Below are positions 11,154 through 23,321 of a DNA stretch of 38,452 nt, piece by piece. Numbering within the stretch: position 1 is the first letter of the stretch; every line of letters starts with the position of its first letter. Origin of the DNA: Capillidium heterosporum (taxonomy: Eukaryota > Entomophthoromycota > Entomophthoromycetes > Entomophthorales > Capillidiaceae); contig WBMQ01000030.1 of the NCBI GenBank assembly GCA_016630905.1, forward strand, positions 1-38,452, read 5' to 3'. The translations under genes and the position numbers were made by a program. The notes beneath the pieces were generated by a model. That model ran no database searches and had not been told where the DNA came from. It saw only the letters and a list, made by a program, of their open reading frames with translations.

Positions 11154-14084
11154 TCATCCCAACTGGTTGATCGTATAAATGACATTCACCAACATACCCA
11201 AAAAGTACACAAATATCAGCGTCATACCGAACTTCCTACCAATCCTAAACTGGTTGTAATGCAAATAGACATTATAAGCAATCAAGGTCAACAGGACGGC
11301 AAAGCCAGCTGATAACATGGTTTGGGTGACAGGAATACTTATAGCTTCACCGCGCGTTATACCTAGGTAAGTTCCAGCTAGGCCCGGACCCAACATCATA
11401 TCTAGAGGGGTTAGTTGAGTCGTAATAAAGCACTACTTACTTAACATAGGCCCGGCAAAGCAAGCCGACACTGCCATCATGGGGTAGCCCATACGAGCGA
11501 CTGAGAAGTTGGCTACTAGGTCGCCTAGGCTGTTCCCCTATAAGCACAAGTAGCTTGAATTAAAAAATAGCCCCATCATCCAAAACTTACCACAGCGAAT
11601 ACAGTCAACCCGATGATTTCCTCGTTGATACTAAATATAACTCCAAAAGCCTAAAAAATTCAATTAGACTACCAAATAGTTTCAAAACTACCCTAAGGAT
11701 ATCGACAACTTCGGTGGCAGTCATAGAGATCCAACACAAAGACTGAGCGAACCCCAGCAGACTTTTAACTAGTTTGGTAGGGTGAGGTAGCGTAGAACGG
11801 TACCTACGGGTAGTAATGCGTAAAGCCATCAACGCCAACGCCAGTACAAGACCAACTCCAACTGCATAGACAATATCCTGACGATCAGCTAAATCGTTGG
11901 AGACTAGCGTAGGTTATGTTACTAAAAATTAACCAATAAAAATACCTAGTATGGTCTCAAACAAAAATATGGGGATGGTAAAGGCCTGCAAGGTACTCAG
12001 CAGCAGATCAGCGGTAAAGCTGTCGTCGTTGACGAATTTGTACCAGGTCGCCGAGGTCGGTGGAGTCGGGATAGGTAGGGGGAGCATAGGTGAATTTATA
12101 ATAATCGCAGGTAGATCGGGATTGGGTACAGGAGTAAGGCTCTGGTTAATAACCAAGTCATCATCATAAGCTGGTGTAGGTACGGTTAGCGTTAGGACGA
12201 GGATGGCAGGTAAGGACACTACGTTAAAGAACTTTTCAAAGGTGGTCAGCTGCCTCCAGTCACAGAGGCCAGGGAAGAGTAGTTGCCACAGGGCGGTACG
12301 CTGGTAGGCAGGGGTAGCTATGGGATCGGTAGATGCGGTCAATGGCTCCGAATCGGTAGGGAATCGGGGCGGATCGAGCTCCTGGTAAGGAGATAACGAC
12401 AGGGTGGATTGACGATCACCGTCGGGTATGGTGATGAAGGTGGGGGCGTTGGGTCGGATAAAGTGCTTTGGAGTAGCTACTGATGGGGATGGTGTTGGTG
12501 TTGGGGCAAGGGCTTGGTTTTCAATCTCGAATCGGACTCGACTAGGACTTTCCGCTGGAAATACAAGATAAATAAATTTTCAATTTCAAACTTACGTTTT
12601 GGTAACGAGCCTGAGTTTGGTAAAATAATTTCAGGTGCTTGAGACTGGTTCACGATCGAAGAGTCAGAGTAAGTGCGGACGGGTCGCATGGGAGGAGATT
12701 CGAGGAAGGTACCTCCTAGGACACGGGAGGAGAGCTTGGCTGAGACTGGCAAGAATTCGGTGCGACGGCGTTGTAAAGGGTTTGCTATGTGATTGTCTTG
12801 GCCGTTGTTCAAGGCGCGAGTTATCTTAGATGGAAATAAACATCTAACTTGCAATATAAATATACCTCATCGATGGTCCAGAAACTTAGTTTCTTGTAGT
12901 AGGTGATGGGGGTGATGAGAGGCAGGCGCTCTACCGGGCTACCGTTGGATTTGATGGAGATTGGACTCATACTCATGGGAGAAGCATGTCGCATCTGCGA
13001 AATTAGCCTAGTGTTCTCACTGGGACCGTCGGCATCTATTAAACAAAATTAGTAAATGTTCAAAACTAATGGTAAAAGCAAAACTCTATTGAAAAAGTAA
13101 GGAAAGTTGCCGCCCCAATGTTCTGGGTAGAACCTTACGTTCTAAATTACTCATCAGCAACCCTTCCAACTCATCGTCAACCTCATTTCCAAAACCATTA
13201 CCTAGAGTGGGCCCATCCACCCCGTACTGCTGGGCCCGAGCTCTAGGGTCAAGTTGGTTGGGATGCCTACCTTTGACGGCAAAATAATTCATGCAGACCA
13301 CCGTTATGACGTAGGAGACGTAGTACAACACTAGGCCGATCGACTCCATTTTGGTCAATTTCTGATCCCATACAATAATTAGCATCCAGATAACAGCTCC
13401 TGTGAAAAATAACAGATCGCGAAGAAAGAGCTGCTTGACTACTTGGAAACTCTTGACAACAGCCATCATACCTACTACTACACTAGTGACGAACCATGCA
13501 GCACCTATGAGCTCTCCCATCGCTAAAGCTCCTGAACCGGCCTTCAAGGCTGAAAAGGTTGAAAATAGGTCGGGACTTCCATTTCCGAAAGCTAGGAAGG
13601 TGACCCCAGCTACCGACTCACTAAGTTGTAAAGACTGGGCGATGGTTGACAAGTTGGGACAGAAGAAGTCGCTAGCCACAGTCCCCAAAAATAGGAACAT
13701 AAGGCCTAACATCGAAACTAAAGTGATGATGGCGATGGCTGGGCCGAGGTAGGGGTTGAGGTGGCAGTAGTAGATATCTAAAAAATCGATGAAGCCTTCT
13801 GAGAGTTCAGTACAGTGCTGTTGGACGTAGAGACATGGGTTGGGTTGTTTCCATATCTTGTTGCACTAGTCAACCTTTAATTCATTGATAGGTCCTATTA
13901 AAATTACCTTCTCGGGAACTTGACCACCCAAAGAGTTGTCGCGAGTCTCAATTGTGTTGGCACTCGTAGCAAGGGCTGGAGATTGGTTAGGTTGGGCCGG
14001 TAAGTTTCTATTAGTTGGGGTTACTGTCGATTGGTACTGGTATAGCTGTAGTACTAAACAGATGACGAAAAAGATGTTGGCCAT
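11154..14084 (-). CDS. NCLX/CCX-type cation/Ca2+ exchanger
   Basis: This is a membrane antiporter of the Ca2+/cation antiporter superfamily, closest in pattern to mitochondrial NCLX and fungal YDL206W-like proteins. The two alpha repeats are clear: GNGSPDLF (153-160, after ASDFFCPNL and SESVAGVTFLAF) and GNSLGDL (729-735). The N-terminus is a likely signal peptide (MANIFFVICLVLQLYQ), followed by cysteines 60, 70, 77 and 93, the family's lumenal cysteine cluster. A long Pro/Ser-rich loop of about 270 residues separates the two hydrophobic halves. Exons are 13908-14084, 13139-13865, 12866-13035, 12596-12824, 11946-12554, 11692-11903, 11591-11650, 11441-11537 and 11154-11401. All phases agree, giving 842 residues. 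Intron 2 (103 bases) is unusually long here and uses the GTAAGG donor at 13138. An ATG twelve codons upstream (14118-14120) is possible. Which compartment it serves cannot be read from the sequence. Confidence 0.92.
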
Positions 14085-15915
14085 GTTGAACTTCCGTACC
14101 CTAAATTTAAAAATGTGCATCGTGCTGTGGTTAAATAGGCAAAGTGGATTCTAAGCTGATCTAGGTTGGTAATATATAGTTGTATATTTCTCCTGTCTAA
14201 GATTGGTATGTATGTAAATAGGTACTTTAGAATATTAAAAGCGGCCGCTGTCGCTTTAAACACCCACTTTGACTACAGTTTGAAACTAAAAATTCCAAGT
14301 CGAATGATGAAAACTTGCAACTTAAGCTTTTGAGTTTCGGTTTGGAAGCTAAACTTCACCCCTGCTAACTTATAAACGGATTGATTGCCACAGCCACCCA
14401 ATCAACTCGTTGAACTGGCGAAGATGTGTGCTGGTAAAGCTGGTTCAAAGGTTTCTAGGAAATTAGCTAGAATGAAAGTAAACTAAAACAGCACTTTATG
14501 ATGGATGCAGTAGTATAAATGGCAACAAAGCAATTAGATACTTGATAAGCTGACGGATATAAATTACAAGCATTTCCTAAATAGCTTTTATAAACATTGC
14601 ATCGGTATCTCAATGGTACAAAGCTTAATATCGAAATGGAAATCCTTGACAACTCAAAGCTTGCTAGAGTGCATCCAAGTTCGGCCTGCACTACAAAGCA
14701 ACCAAGTGAACTATACTTTAAGGGAGAAGCCTACTGCCATCTGCATCCCTACAACTCCCCCACTTCAAAGTTCCAAACTTTTTACTAAGCCTTGATGCTG
14801 GTACAAGTTCCCACGTGCCCTAACACCAAACATAAGAATATTCTTTGTCTGCAAACCTTAAACGCAGCCTTCCCTTATTTGGAAAAGTCAAGAATTCTCA
14901 AATCCGGAACTAGTCCCCCACTTCAAAACAAATTGGGTTCTAGTCCATATTCCATAGAATTCTTGGAAGGATGCAAGGTTGGCTTGGCACTGAAGCGTTA
15001 GCTAAAGAAAGTTGGTTGGCAAACAGTTTATAAGCTTTGTGAAAATAGTCAACTATGATTTTGTAGCATAAACATATGAATTTGTGACGTTACTTGGAAA
15101 TTTCACCGAAATTTTGAATTTGCCAGTATCCTTTGCATAGACTGCATTTATAAGTGTAGACGATTCATGGCCCAGCTAATCCTTTAAAATTATAAGATAT
15201 TGTTGTAAAGCTTGGAACACTAACATTACAGATTTGTTGCAATACCAGTCAGTTAGTACAGCTTTTTGCTTCCTACTTTGGAAGCTTTAAAGCATGCTGC
15301 ACAATCCCAACTATTTCTATAAAAGGCTAATATTTAATGACATTCATGTACCTTTGATCTACTCAAAAGAAAGCTCAAAGTTTGTTATTCACAACTGAAA
15401 TTACAAGTCCAAAGCACTTTCTATAAAATTACATCTCAAAAATTGTTTGCTGGCTTAGACTCAACCTTCAACTTCAAAGCCACCTGTCAGGAAAAATCCA
15501 CCAAGAACGTTCACCAGTAGGGATTAGCCAAGAGGCAATAGTAGCCAGTACTCCAAAAAGCTAAAGAAATTAACAATAAGATTATATGGGGAAGAAGCTT
15601 GTGCTTTGAGCTTAATCCAGATGCGATGGGCGGGTAGGAAGACTTCAATTGTAACCAGAGGGCTAAGGAGCATAGTCAGATATAAAGTTCTAAAGCTCAA
15701 CCTAGTTTGGTTCAGATCAGATCAGTGCCACTCTCTGGCTTAGAGGGATGCCAATCCTCAGTTCTAAATTATACTATTACAGTGAGTATATTATGTTGAT
15801 AGCAGAAGAAAGTATCAAATGATTCAAGACGTTTATTTAATAATCATTTACTCTACTACTAAGTTCACTGTGCACTTTATATAGCTTACTTGTCTTTAGT
15901 AGCTGGTTCTCTGGG
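14085..15915. other. Long intergenic region without a supported gene
   Basis: The first part must hold the exchanger promoter. A short plus-strand frame at ATG 14423 (MCAGKAGSKVSRKLARMK) ends in a GTAAAC donor-like site after 18 codons, but no matching second exon was found. Plus-strand frames at 14597-15001 overlap one another and have no family pattern. From 15060 to 15780 I see nothing. Confidence 0.5.
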
Positions 15916-15948
15916 TACTGGTGATTAACGTTTATCTAATCACCAGTA
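15916..15948. repeat. Perfect 12-bp hairpin
   Basis: TACTGGTGATTA at 15916-15927 is the exact reverse complement of TAATCACCAGTA at 15937-15948, with a 9-base loop. It lies at the far end of the decayed receptor-like region. It could be a transcript hairpin or a remnant terminal inverted repeat. No tRNA-like arms surround it. Confidence 0.7.
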
Positions 15949-16740
15949 TCAAAATCCATCGGGTTCCTCTAGCGGATCAACATTAACTTTAGGGAATGCA
16001 AGGGTTGGGGGCAGTCAGTACGAAATTGATCACTTAATTCCTGCTAAAAAGGAGGGGGTTTCTAATCTTGATAGAGAGATGTTGACTAGTCGTCCAAGTC
16101 GGGTATAGCTTGAATTCGGATTATGGAGTGAAACTACAGCTGATTTAGGAATATCTCCTTACATCACCTACAACTCAATACTTTAAAATATAAAATTTGA
16201 TATATTCACCTTATTAGTAGTGATTTGTAACATCCAAGCTTTAGCCTCAGCCACTTTGAATGATGTATTATAGGCGATGGTAAAGTCAATTAAAAGCACA
16301 AGTACAAGTGGCTAGCTTATTTGGATACCCAAATTTCCTTCCTATGTGCAGGTGTTTCCATCAGTCCTACTGTTATCCTAACTTCAGCTGGCTGTCTTAA
16401 TGGTACCGATCCACATAGTTTAGGGACAAGTCATCACTACAGCTTATAGTGCTCCCTTTTAAAGGAGAAGAAAAATAAGAAAGCAGTTATACTGAAAGTA
16501 ATTCTCCACTTCAACTTTACTGTAAAAATGCTAGTGACCTGGCCATCTAGAAGCTGATCTTTCTATTAAGGACAACCTAGGTAAATTAGAGCAGGATGGC
16601 AGTACCAAAGTTGAAGCTAGCATCACTAAGTTTTCATTCATTGGTTATAGTGGTACTAATCCCTAGTCCGGCTTTCTGAAATTTGCACTAAGCTAAATCA
16701 AACTCTGCATCCTCCCCTTTTAGCAGTGCTATGATAAGGT

Positions 16741-17470
16741 AAAATGTAAGGTCCAAGGAGGTGCCGTTAGATCCAACTAATAATGGTGTCATAATGGGGG
16801 ATATGGTAGGATAGGTCAGGACAGTAGAACCAATGTAAATCACTGCATTGGTAATAGAAATCACCCAAAGGAGGTAAGTCTAAAGGGAAGCGAAGAAAGT
16901 TTGAATGGAGTGAGCTGAGAGGGTAGAGAAGTCGGACCATATAGTCGTGCTGTCTAATAACTAAAAGGTTTACTAGGAACAAGACTTTATTTGTAGGCAA
17001 AACAGAAGATCAGGCTATTAGAAACAGCTATGGCTAAGGGTTGGGATCAAGAGGTGAGTAACAGCTATAAATAGCAAAGTGGAACGTTGTCAAGATGGGT
17101 GCTTTCAGTAGCAATCATTGAGTTCAAGTACCTCTGCTGTTTTGTAATAGTTGGATTTGACGTAAACTATCTCTCCTCCACATAAAACAGTTGGTAAAGC
17201 GGTACTATTGGAATTCCTAGGTCAGACACTATGCTGCTGATCGTTTGAACTTTAAAGTAGCGATCGAGCTGAGAAAGTATCAAGGTATTCAATTAAAATC
17301 TAAGGGGCGGAGCAGGTTTGTAACCAAGGTAATTACGAATTGGAGATATGATAGAATGAAAGTTGGTAGAGCAAGTAGTACAAAAAATAAATAAGCGGGA
17401 CAGGTTTATGACCTAGTAGTAAGGACTGTAACAATCAGGATTGTTATACTTTGGAAATAATTTACAATGC
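16741..17470 (-). pseudogene. Decayed membrane-protein gene, copy A (seven-TM receptor-like)
   Basis: The minus strand translates to hydrophobic segments broken by stops and frame changes, for example CPAYLFFVLLALPTFILSYL, then LDRYFKVQTISSIVSDLG, then LLWVISITNAVIYIGSTVL. The LDRYFKV stretch resembles the DRY region of family A G-protein-coupled receptors, but this is weak. A second copy at 36280-36940 is clearly related at the DNA level, for example by GTGGAACGTTGTCAAGAT present in both (17078-17095 on the + strand). Protein-like fragments appear to continue leftwards to about 15960, so the original gene may have been about 1.5 kb or more. No intact frame exists. Confidence 0.4.
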
Positions 17471-17570
17471 TTCTATATAGACAAACTCCACTACCAGGTA
17501 GACTTATATCTATATAGCCTGTTGAAAATGTTGTTAAATGTCAGTGTATCGTATATAAACTTTATTCCAG

Positions 17571-20546
17571 CTACCCGTACATGGCCTCGAACATCTCCTC
17601 ATCAAAGTCGTCCACGATAGGAGCACTTATACGAGCTCGTTTAGCCTGGATATCCTCATCTGAATCATCCAACTCGATCGTCCTAGTTAGGTTACCATCA
17701 ATACCATTGCCCATATCAGTAGTCTCGTTCGCTTGATCTCGACTGTTATCTAAAGCCTCTTGATTCATCCCTTCAATATACACATCCCTCGGTGATCCAC
17801 CAGCCTCAGCTTCGCCCCCTTCCTTACTACCCTTCTTGCTAGGTCTAGCTATATTCTTCCATGATTTCGGCTCGAGCGCCACCAAGATATCCTGGTGTTG
17901 GTTGATTTCGATAATAACCCTTTGAGTGACGAACGCTGCAAACTGTATCAGTTCCCTCGTCCATCGGAAGGTATCCTCTGACAACTCTTTCAATCTGGGC
18001 TCCCTCTTAATCGTCATCAACAACTTTTGCCCACAGAGCTCGGCTTCCCGTAACACTTTGAGGTAACTCAGCTTGAAGACTAACTTTAAGGTGCCTAGCT
18101 TTACGATGAGGTGGTGTAACAGGGAGATTACTTTTTGCAATCGTAAGTTAATACTGGTGCGGTGAATTGGAGAATAGAGATATTCGGCTGGGTTGAGAGT
18201 GAGCTTTAGTAATGTCGATTCCAAGTGGATGATGTGGGCTTGCACTACGGGATCGCTACAGTAGGACTATAAAATAAAATTTAAGTAAGCAAGTACCCAA
18301 ACACCAATTACCATAATATACTTATCATAATCCAAGACGTAGTCGTCGTAGTGGGTGCCATCATCCTCTTCATTTTCTGAATCTGGACCGTCGTCATCGG
18401 CAGCAGCTTGAATCATACCAAAGAACCCGTCAAGCTCGCTGTCAACACTAGATTTCGACTTGCGATTGGCTTTTTTTTTCTTCTTGGCAAAGACGATACC
18501 GCTCTGCTGTGATTTTATGAACATCTTGACCGTTTTGTTGAAGGTGAATGTCAAATCTACTAATGTGTCGTTGATGTAGGAATGGTAATGCTTGTTGTAG
18601 AGATCATTTAACGGTCGGAGATTGGCATAGGAGTAGATAAACTCGTGTAGATTCTTTTGGGCGATCTGAACAAACTGCTCGCAGACGATAGGGTTCTCGA
18701 TGTGGTTGGGAGGTAGAAACCGCATAGTTAGAAGCAGCTGCAGGTAGTTATTGATGGCGTATAAGTTTTCGCGCAGGGCCTTGAACTGCCCGCTTTGCTT
18801 GAGCTCGTCGCTAGTCTGCATGAGCCATTGGGCCAGCTTAGGGTTCGTTAGTAGAGGTATGACTTGCTTAAGCGCTTGGACTCGTTTGTGGTCCATGAGT
18901 TGGTGTTCCAGGTAGTAGAAGGAGGATTGTAAAAGGTAGAGGACACGTCCAATGTCGTTGGCATCGTCAACCTTGACTTGAGTTCGCTTGAAGAAGGTCA
19001 AAATCATCTTTGCCAGCCCCGAGCTGACGAAGCTGTCCATGAAACTACTCAAGGGGTCCAAGATCCTGCTGTCATTAGCTATGACCTTCACATCCACGTC
19101 AATTTTCAACTTCTTACGTTTGTGGTGCCCGTCCGACTTTTTAAATGGCATCTGAGCCAACAGACTGTCGATATTTTCGACTGGAATGGAAGGGAGTTTA
19201 TACTTGCCAGTGTCGGGTTTAGGGAAAAGTTGTAGGGCACCTCCCTTGCGTCGCATGGTGGCAAGGTTTCCTAAAAGGTTGTTGGTACCGCCGAACCTGG
19301 AATGTCTATCATTGCTGTTCTCAACTTCAAGGAAAGACAGCTTCTCTAACCTAAGCTGGTTGGATAAGATATCGCTATCGCCTTTGGACTGGCTCTGTGG
19401 GTCTTGGGGATGTAAGCCGAATAGGTGGTCTAGCTGAAAAGGATAGAACAGGTTGTATACTATACTGATGATCAGTTCGGTTAGAGGTTGGAACTTTTTG
19501 TTTTCAACTAGGCTGACCATAGTCAATATAAACTCCAAACCCAAACTCTCTTCCAAAGCCTGTATGGTCCTCATTTGCAAAACCTTGTCCTCCTTTGAAA
19601 TTTTGATCAAGCTGTCGATAAATGTCAGGCAGGTAAATAGGAATTGATCGTCCTTATGGCTTAGTTTGTCCAGCTTTATAACTTCAGCCACATTGAACAT
19701 CACCTGCTCTAAGAGCCAAGGGAACCTTAGGATAGCCTTCTTGTACTCAACTAGCTCTCGGTTATGCTCTTTGACTTTAGTTAGTAGATCGACTTTGTTG
19801 GAATCAGTTTCCAGTTCATCGTCGCTTTCTATGATTGTCTCTTCGTCATAGCCAAAGTCCTCCAAATCATCACTGTTGAGTTCGACGGTCGGTTCTTGCT
19901 CGTAGCGATCCTCTTTACCCTTTTCAAAGTTGGAATTTTCCATCTCGACCTGCTCTTCTAATAAAACATCCGCTAGATTGTTCAAGTAGGGACGGTCTAT
20001 CAAAGGGGCTATCATGTAAGTCAAAAGTTCGAAGCAGGTACGTCCAAGTGGGTCGGTCTTGAAGTCGGGCTGTAATGCCAATAACGGTATCAAATCTTTA
20101 GTTACCAAATCGAATTGGAAAAGTAGATTCCTGGTTGTCAAATTGAAGTTTATCTTGGTCTTACTACTTTTCTCCTCCCTCTTCAATAGCTTACGTAGAT
20201 CCTGTAAGCAGCCTATGCAACATTAAAATAATAAATGACAAAATGTATTACCCAAGCTTTCATGCCCCTTTACATACACCTGCCTACTTGTTTTGATACC
20301 ACTTAAATCCAACTTCCTAGTTGGATCGGGAATAAACCTAGGTTTGTAACCTTTATCTTCTCCTAAAGGCTCGAACCCACCAATTGCTGCACAGATGGAT
20401 AAGACGTAGTCCTTGTAACTGGATCTAGCATCAGTTGGCTCCTCATCAGAAGAATAGAAGGTTGAATGCTCAGAATCGCGTTCAGAATCGCTACTCAAAT
20501 CTGCGTTGAAGTTTGGTGATGCGTCGATTGGTGGTGGTGTCGACAT
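17571..20546 (-). CDS. TOF1: Timeless/Tof1/Swi1 replication fork-protection protein
   Basis: This protein pairs with Tipin/Csm3/Swi3 at replication forks, couples helicase and polymerase, and supports checkpoint signalling. Family evidence includes the N-terminal ICAAIGGFEPLG, ESLGCLQDLRKLLKREEK at the first splice junction, and NDRHSRFGG near residue 400, the motif shared with animal Timeless. Acidic tracts and a Lys-rich stretch (AKKKKKANRK) lie in the middle and second half. Exons are 20252-20546, 18312-20212 and 17571-18266, with introns of 39 and 45 bases, all in phase, giving 963 residues. This is within the range of fungal orthologues. I prefer the start MSTPPPID at 20544-20546. An upstream in-frame ATG at 20655-20657 would add 37 residues encoded by AT-rich DNA. 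Confidence 0.94.
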
Positions 20547-21081
20547 GTTCCTTGATGCTTTAGACTCAACAACAAATTGGTCAAGCCGGCTTTGGGATGA
20601 AATTTTTAGCAATTCAAAAATTATGAGCTTTGTGATGACTTGCCCAAATTTTTTCAAACTTGCTTAAAAGAATGATCAAGGAATTATGAAGAATGAGAAA
20701 TTGGGGCAAGTTTTTGGGATAAAGAAATATGTTTTCAAATACATAAAGTACAAACATATCGTATATCCTTGGTAGTAATAAAGGTAGTAGTTTACAGAGC
20801 TTGCATTTCTGAGTTTACAAGTATTTAATAAATTCTATGTAAATATCTTAAGCCTTTTGATGCTATATACGGCACTATAAGAAGCTACGGACAATACAAC
20901 TAAACAAAATCAGGGTACATAACTAAAAGCTACATTCGCTTACAAAGCTTGTAATTTTAATTGGAATAAGATGAGGATAATTTCAAAAAGTAAGTTAATT
21001 GAAACTTATAATTAAGTTGCCATGCAAACATATCGGTATATAATTAAGTAGGGGATTGCCGCCTTGGTTGCCAGTCTGAAA
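20547..21081. other. Intergenic region between TOF1 and the Zn2Cys6 gene
   Basis: This 535-base AT-rich stretch contains the TOF1 5' region and the 3' end of the regulator gene. I see no gene or notable structure in it. Confidence 0.6.
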
Positions 21082-22026
21082 TTAAATTAGGGAATTTTTA
21101 GGTTTCAGAGACTTGAGCAAGATGTGACCGTAGGCCCAGTTGGGGTGCTGCTGTATCTCTTCGTCATGGTAGTTGATCTCTAGGGCCTTGTGATAGAACT
21201 GAGTCTTGTCAAAGCGTGCCTTGGAGTTGCTTCCGAAGGGGCAGGCCACCGCACAGATACAGTTGAGGAGGAAGAGCATAGAGGTCGTCATAGGTTGGGT
21301 GAGTTGGTACATGAAGCTTTCGATGTTGAGGCTGGGGTATTGGGGGTAGACATGGGTGAAGAATATAATGGTTATGTAGATCTGCTGGCTGGTCAAAAGT
21401 CCCAAGACTTGGTGGGTCTGGCAGGTGTCGGGCTCGATGTTCTCAAAGGGGTGGTCGGTTAAGCTGGTGGAGGATACTGGGGTGTAGCGTGGTGGATGTT
21501 GGTCATCGCGGACGCAGAGGTAGAAGTGGGCCATCTTCCGGCCTCTGGAGTCGACCATGATGTTCAGGCTCCCGTACTCATCGGTTTTCACTGAAAAGGT
21601 AGTGGTGCCGGCTGTACTGATAGGGTTGATGTCTTGGGAAGAAATATGTTCCATCCCATCAGATACAAACTCAGGCTTGATGTGGTTGGTAAACTCCATA
21701 CGGGTACCGTAGATTGGCTTAGACCCTATATCTATGTGGTTGTTTTGGTTGAACGAGATGTCAAAATTTCCAGATCCATGCAGGCTGTTGGAGTCTCTGT
21801 CGCGTGGCTTGGGCCCTCGTTTCATAACAGGGTTGACAAAGGTACAAGGCACATTTCGCTTTACGCAGGATTCGCAAGAGTTGTCCAGCGGCTTGCACCT
21901 AATTTTACGAATGCGGCAATCATCACATGCACGGTGGGTGTGGGGACCGTTGCTGGCTTTAAGCTTTGAAGGCTTGGTGAGTAGGGGTGAAGTACTTATT
22001 TGTGGCTCTATAGGTAGATGGGACAT
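21082..22026 (-). CDS. Zn2Cys6 fungal transcription factor, short form
   Basis: The N-terminus carries a complete zinc binuclear cluster: C34, C37, C44, C51, C54 and C61 in the CX2CX6CX6CX2CX6C spacing, with the basic RIRKIRC stretch. This is the DNA-binding domain found only in fungi. A polar linker of about 140 residues follows, and then from about residue 210 the beginning of what looks like the fungal-specific regulatory domain (VYPQYPSLNIESFMYQL, MLFLLNCICAVACPFG). The frame ends at 314 residues, whereas most members have 500-900, so the regulatory domain is cut short. There is a TTTCAG acceptor-like site just past the stop, but no good GTAAGT-like donor and no recognisable continuation. 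The gene has no intron. Target genes cannot be inferred, and the nearby secreted-protein array is only a neighbour. Confidence 0.85.
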   Translation of the reverse strand: MSHLPIEPQISTSPLLTKPSKLKASNGPHTHRACDDCRIRKIRCKPLDNSCESCVKRNVPCTFVNPVMKRGPKPRDRDSNSLHGSGNFDISFNQNNHIDIGSKPIYGTRMEFTNHIKPEFVSDGMEHISSQDINPISTAGTTTFSVKTDEYGSLNIMVDSRGRKMAHFYLCVRDDQHPPRYTPVSSTSLTDHPFENIEPDTCQTHQVLGLLTSQQIYITIIFFTHVYPQYPSLNIESFMYQLTQPMTTSMLFLLNCICAVACPFGSNSKARFDKTQFYHKALEINYHDEEIQQHPNWAYGHILLKSLKPKNSLI

Positions 22027-23321
22027 CCTACAAGAAAGTATCAGTTAAGGTGGTCTACCAGTTTATAGCGTTATAGAAACTCGGTATATCTCAAAGTCAC
22101 TTGTGACGTTGAAAATTTTCAATCGGACAAACGTAAAGGCTTACCTAAATTTTAACTAGATGGTTGGCTCGGTCGGGTTAAAGAAGGTTGAGAGAAGGTG
22201 AAATACAGCCTTTTGTAGGTAAGAATAGAACCGTCGGTTTAAATTTTTGCTACTCCAGCTAATCAGAGGCAAGCAAAGTTCTGATTTAGATTAATTGCGG
22301 TTGGGCAAATTCGAACATTATCAAATTCTTCCGCCTAACTAGCAGCTAAGTTAATCTGGATTTCTACCAATAGGACTGCGTTGATTTATTAATTCCTTGG
22401 TTCCCGTGCATTGTATTTTGGAATTCTAGATTGTCTAGTTTGAAAATAGCAAGCTTATGAGCAACCTAATCACGATATCCAAAGAAACGATGGCTGATGT
22501 GGGAGATATAGAAAGATAAGCTTCTCTTCATACAGTGTTAGTTCAGAACATAAAATCGAAAGAGCATTTTTGGATTATATATGAATATCGAAATTAATAA
22601 GTCAAGTTTTCGGTGGCATAGTAAAAGGATTTAATTTATCTGGTGATACCGTAGCTTTGGACACTTACCATCTTTTCCTTTCCTTGGAAGTGACTCCGCT
22701 AGCATTGGCTCTATCGAAGAAAAATCCATCATACAGGACTATGAAACAGTAAGTTGCATGCTTGTATTGAACCCTTTTCAACTGGGTCAATATAAGAGCC
22801 ACTACCAACAATATATCTCTATTCCGTCAAGATTTTGAATTCCAAGAGTTCAAAACATATGAACTTGAAAAGTCACAGCTATATATGCAAGTAAAAAAAT
22901 ATAAATTCCATTCAATGTTTATCTATGGTATTGTATATATATATCAATACATTATTAGATTTGTATAATGATTGAGAGTATAAGTAATATATATATTTGC
23001 GACACTCAAGGTTACAGTATCCAATATTAAATGCCATTCTACTCAACTTTCTAAATTTAGAAATCCAGCTTCATCACAAATCGATTTTCAACTCAGTTTC
23101 AAGCTTCTTTTAAAGCTCCAACTCAACCAACAACACTAGCTAAAGGTCGACACTTTGAGCAACTTAGATATTGGTAGTAAAAGCTTTCTGTATAGAGAAT
23201 TATGTATGTCCAACTACTGGGAATGGTTTTCAAAAGTTTAATTTATAGATTTTTAATGCAATAAAGTCGACTTTGGTATTTAATTTGTTGATTGCAGATT
23301 GATGTAATAGTCAAATAGAAA
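22027..23321. other. Intergenic region with fragmentary open frames
   Basis: The first 200-300 bases are presumably the promoter of the Zn2Cys6 gene. A plus-strand frame near 22590-22755 is open for about 55 codons and includes GFNLSGDTVALDTYHLFL. A minus-strand exon-like piece overlaps it. Neither has a start, a partner exon and a family match together. The rest is AT-rich with no feature seen. Confidence 0.45.

Noticed and set aside
11951-12169. Plus-strand frames opposite the exchanger gene
   Set aside because: Shadow of the coding strand. The minus-strand exons are in phase across all introns.
14423-14480. Short frame MCAGKAGSKVSRKLARMK, like a histone H2A.Z N-terminus
   Set aside because: Only 18 codons before a donor-like site. 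No histone-fold exon (for example a RAGLQFPVGR-like segment) follows within 1 kb, so the resemblance is probably chance.
22590-22755. Plus-strand open frame including GFNLSGDTVALDTYHLFL
   Set aside because: No start codon, no acceptable splice partners, and an exon-like frame on the other strand overlaps it, so the strand cannot be decided.
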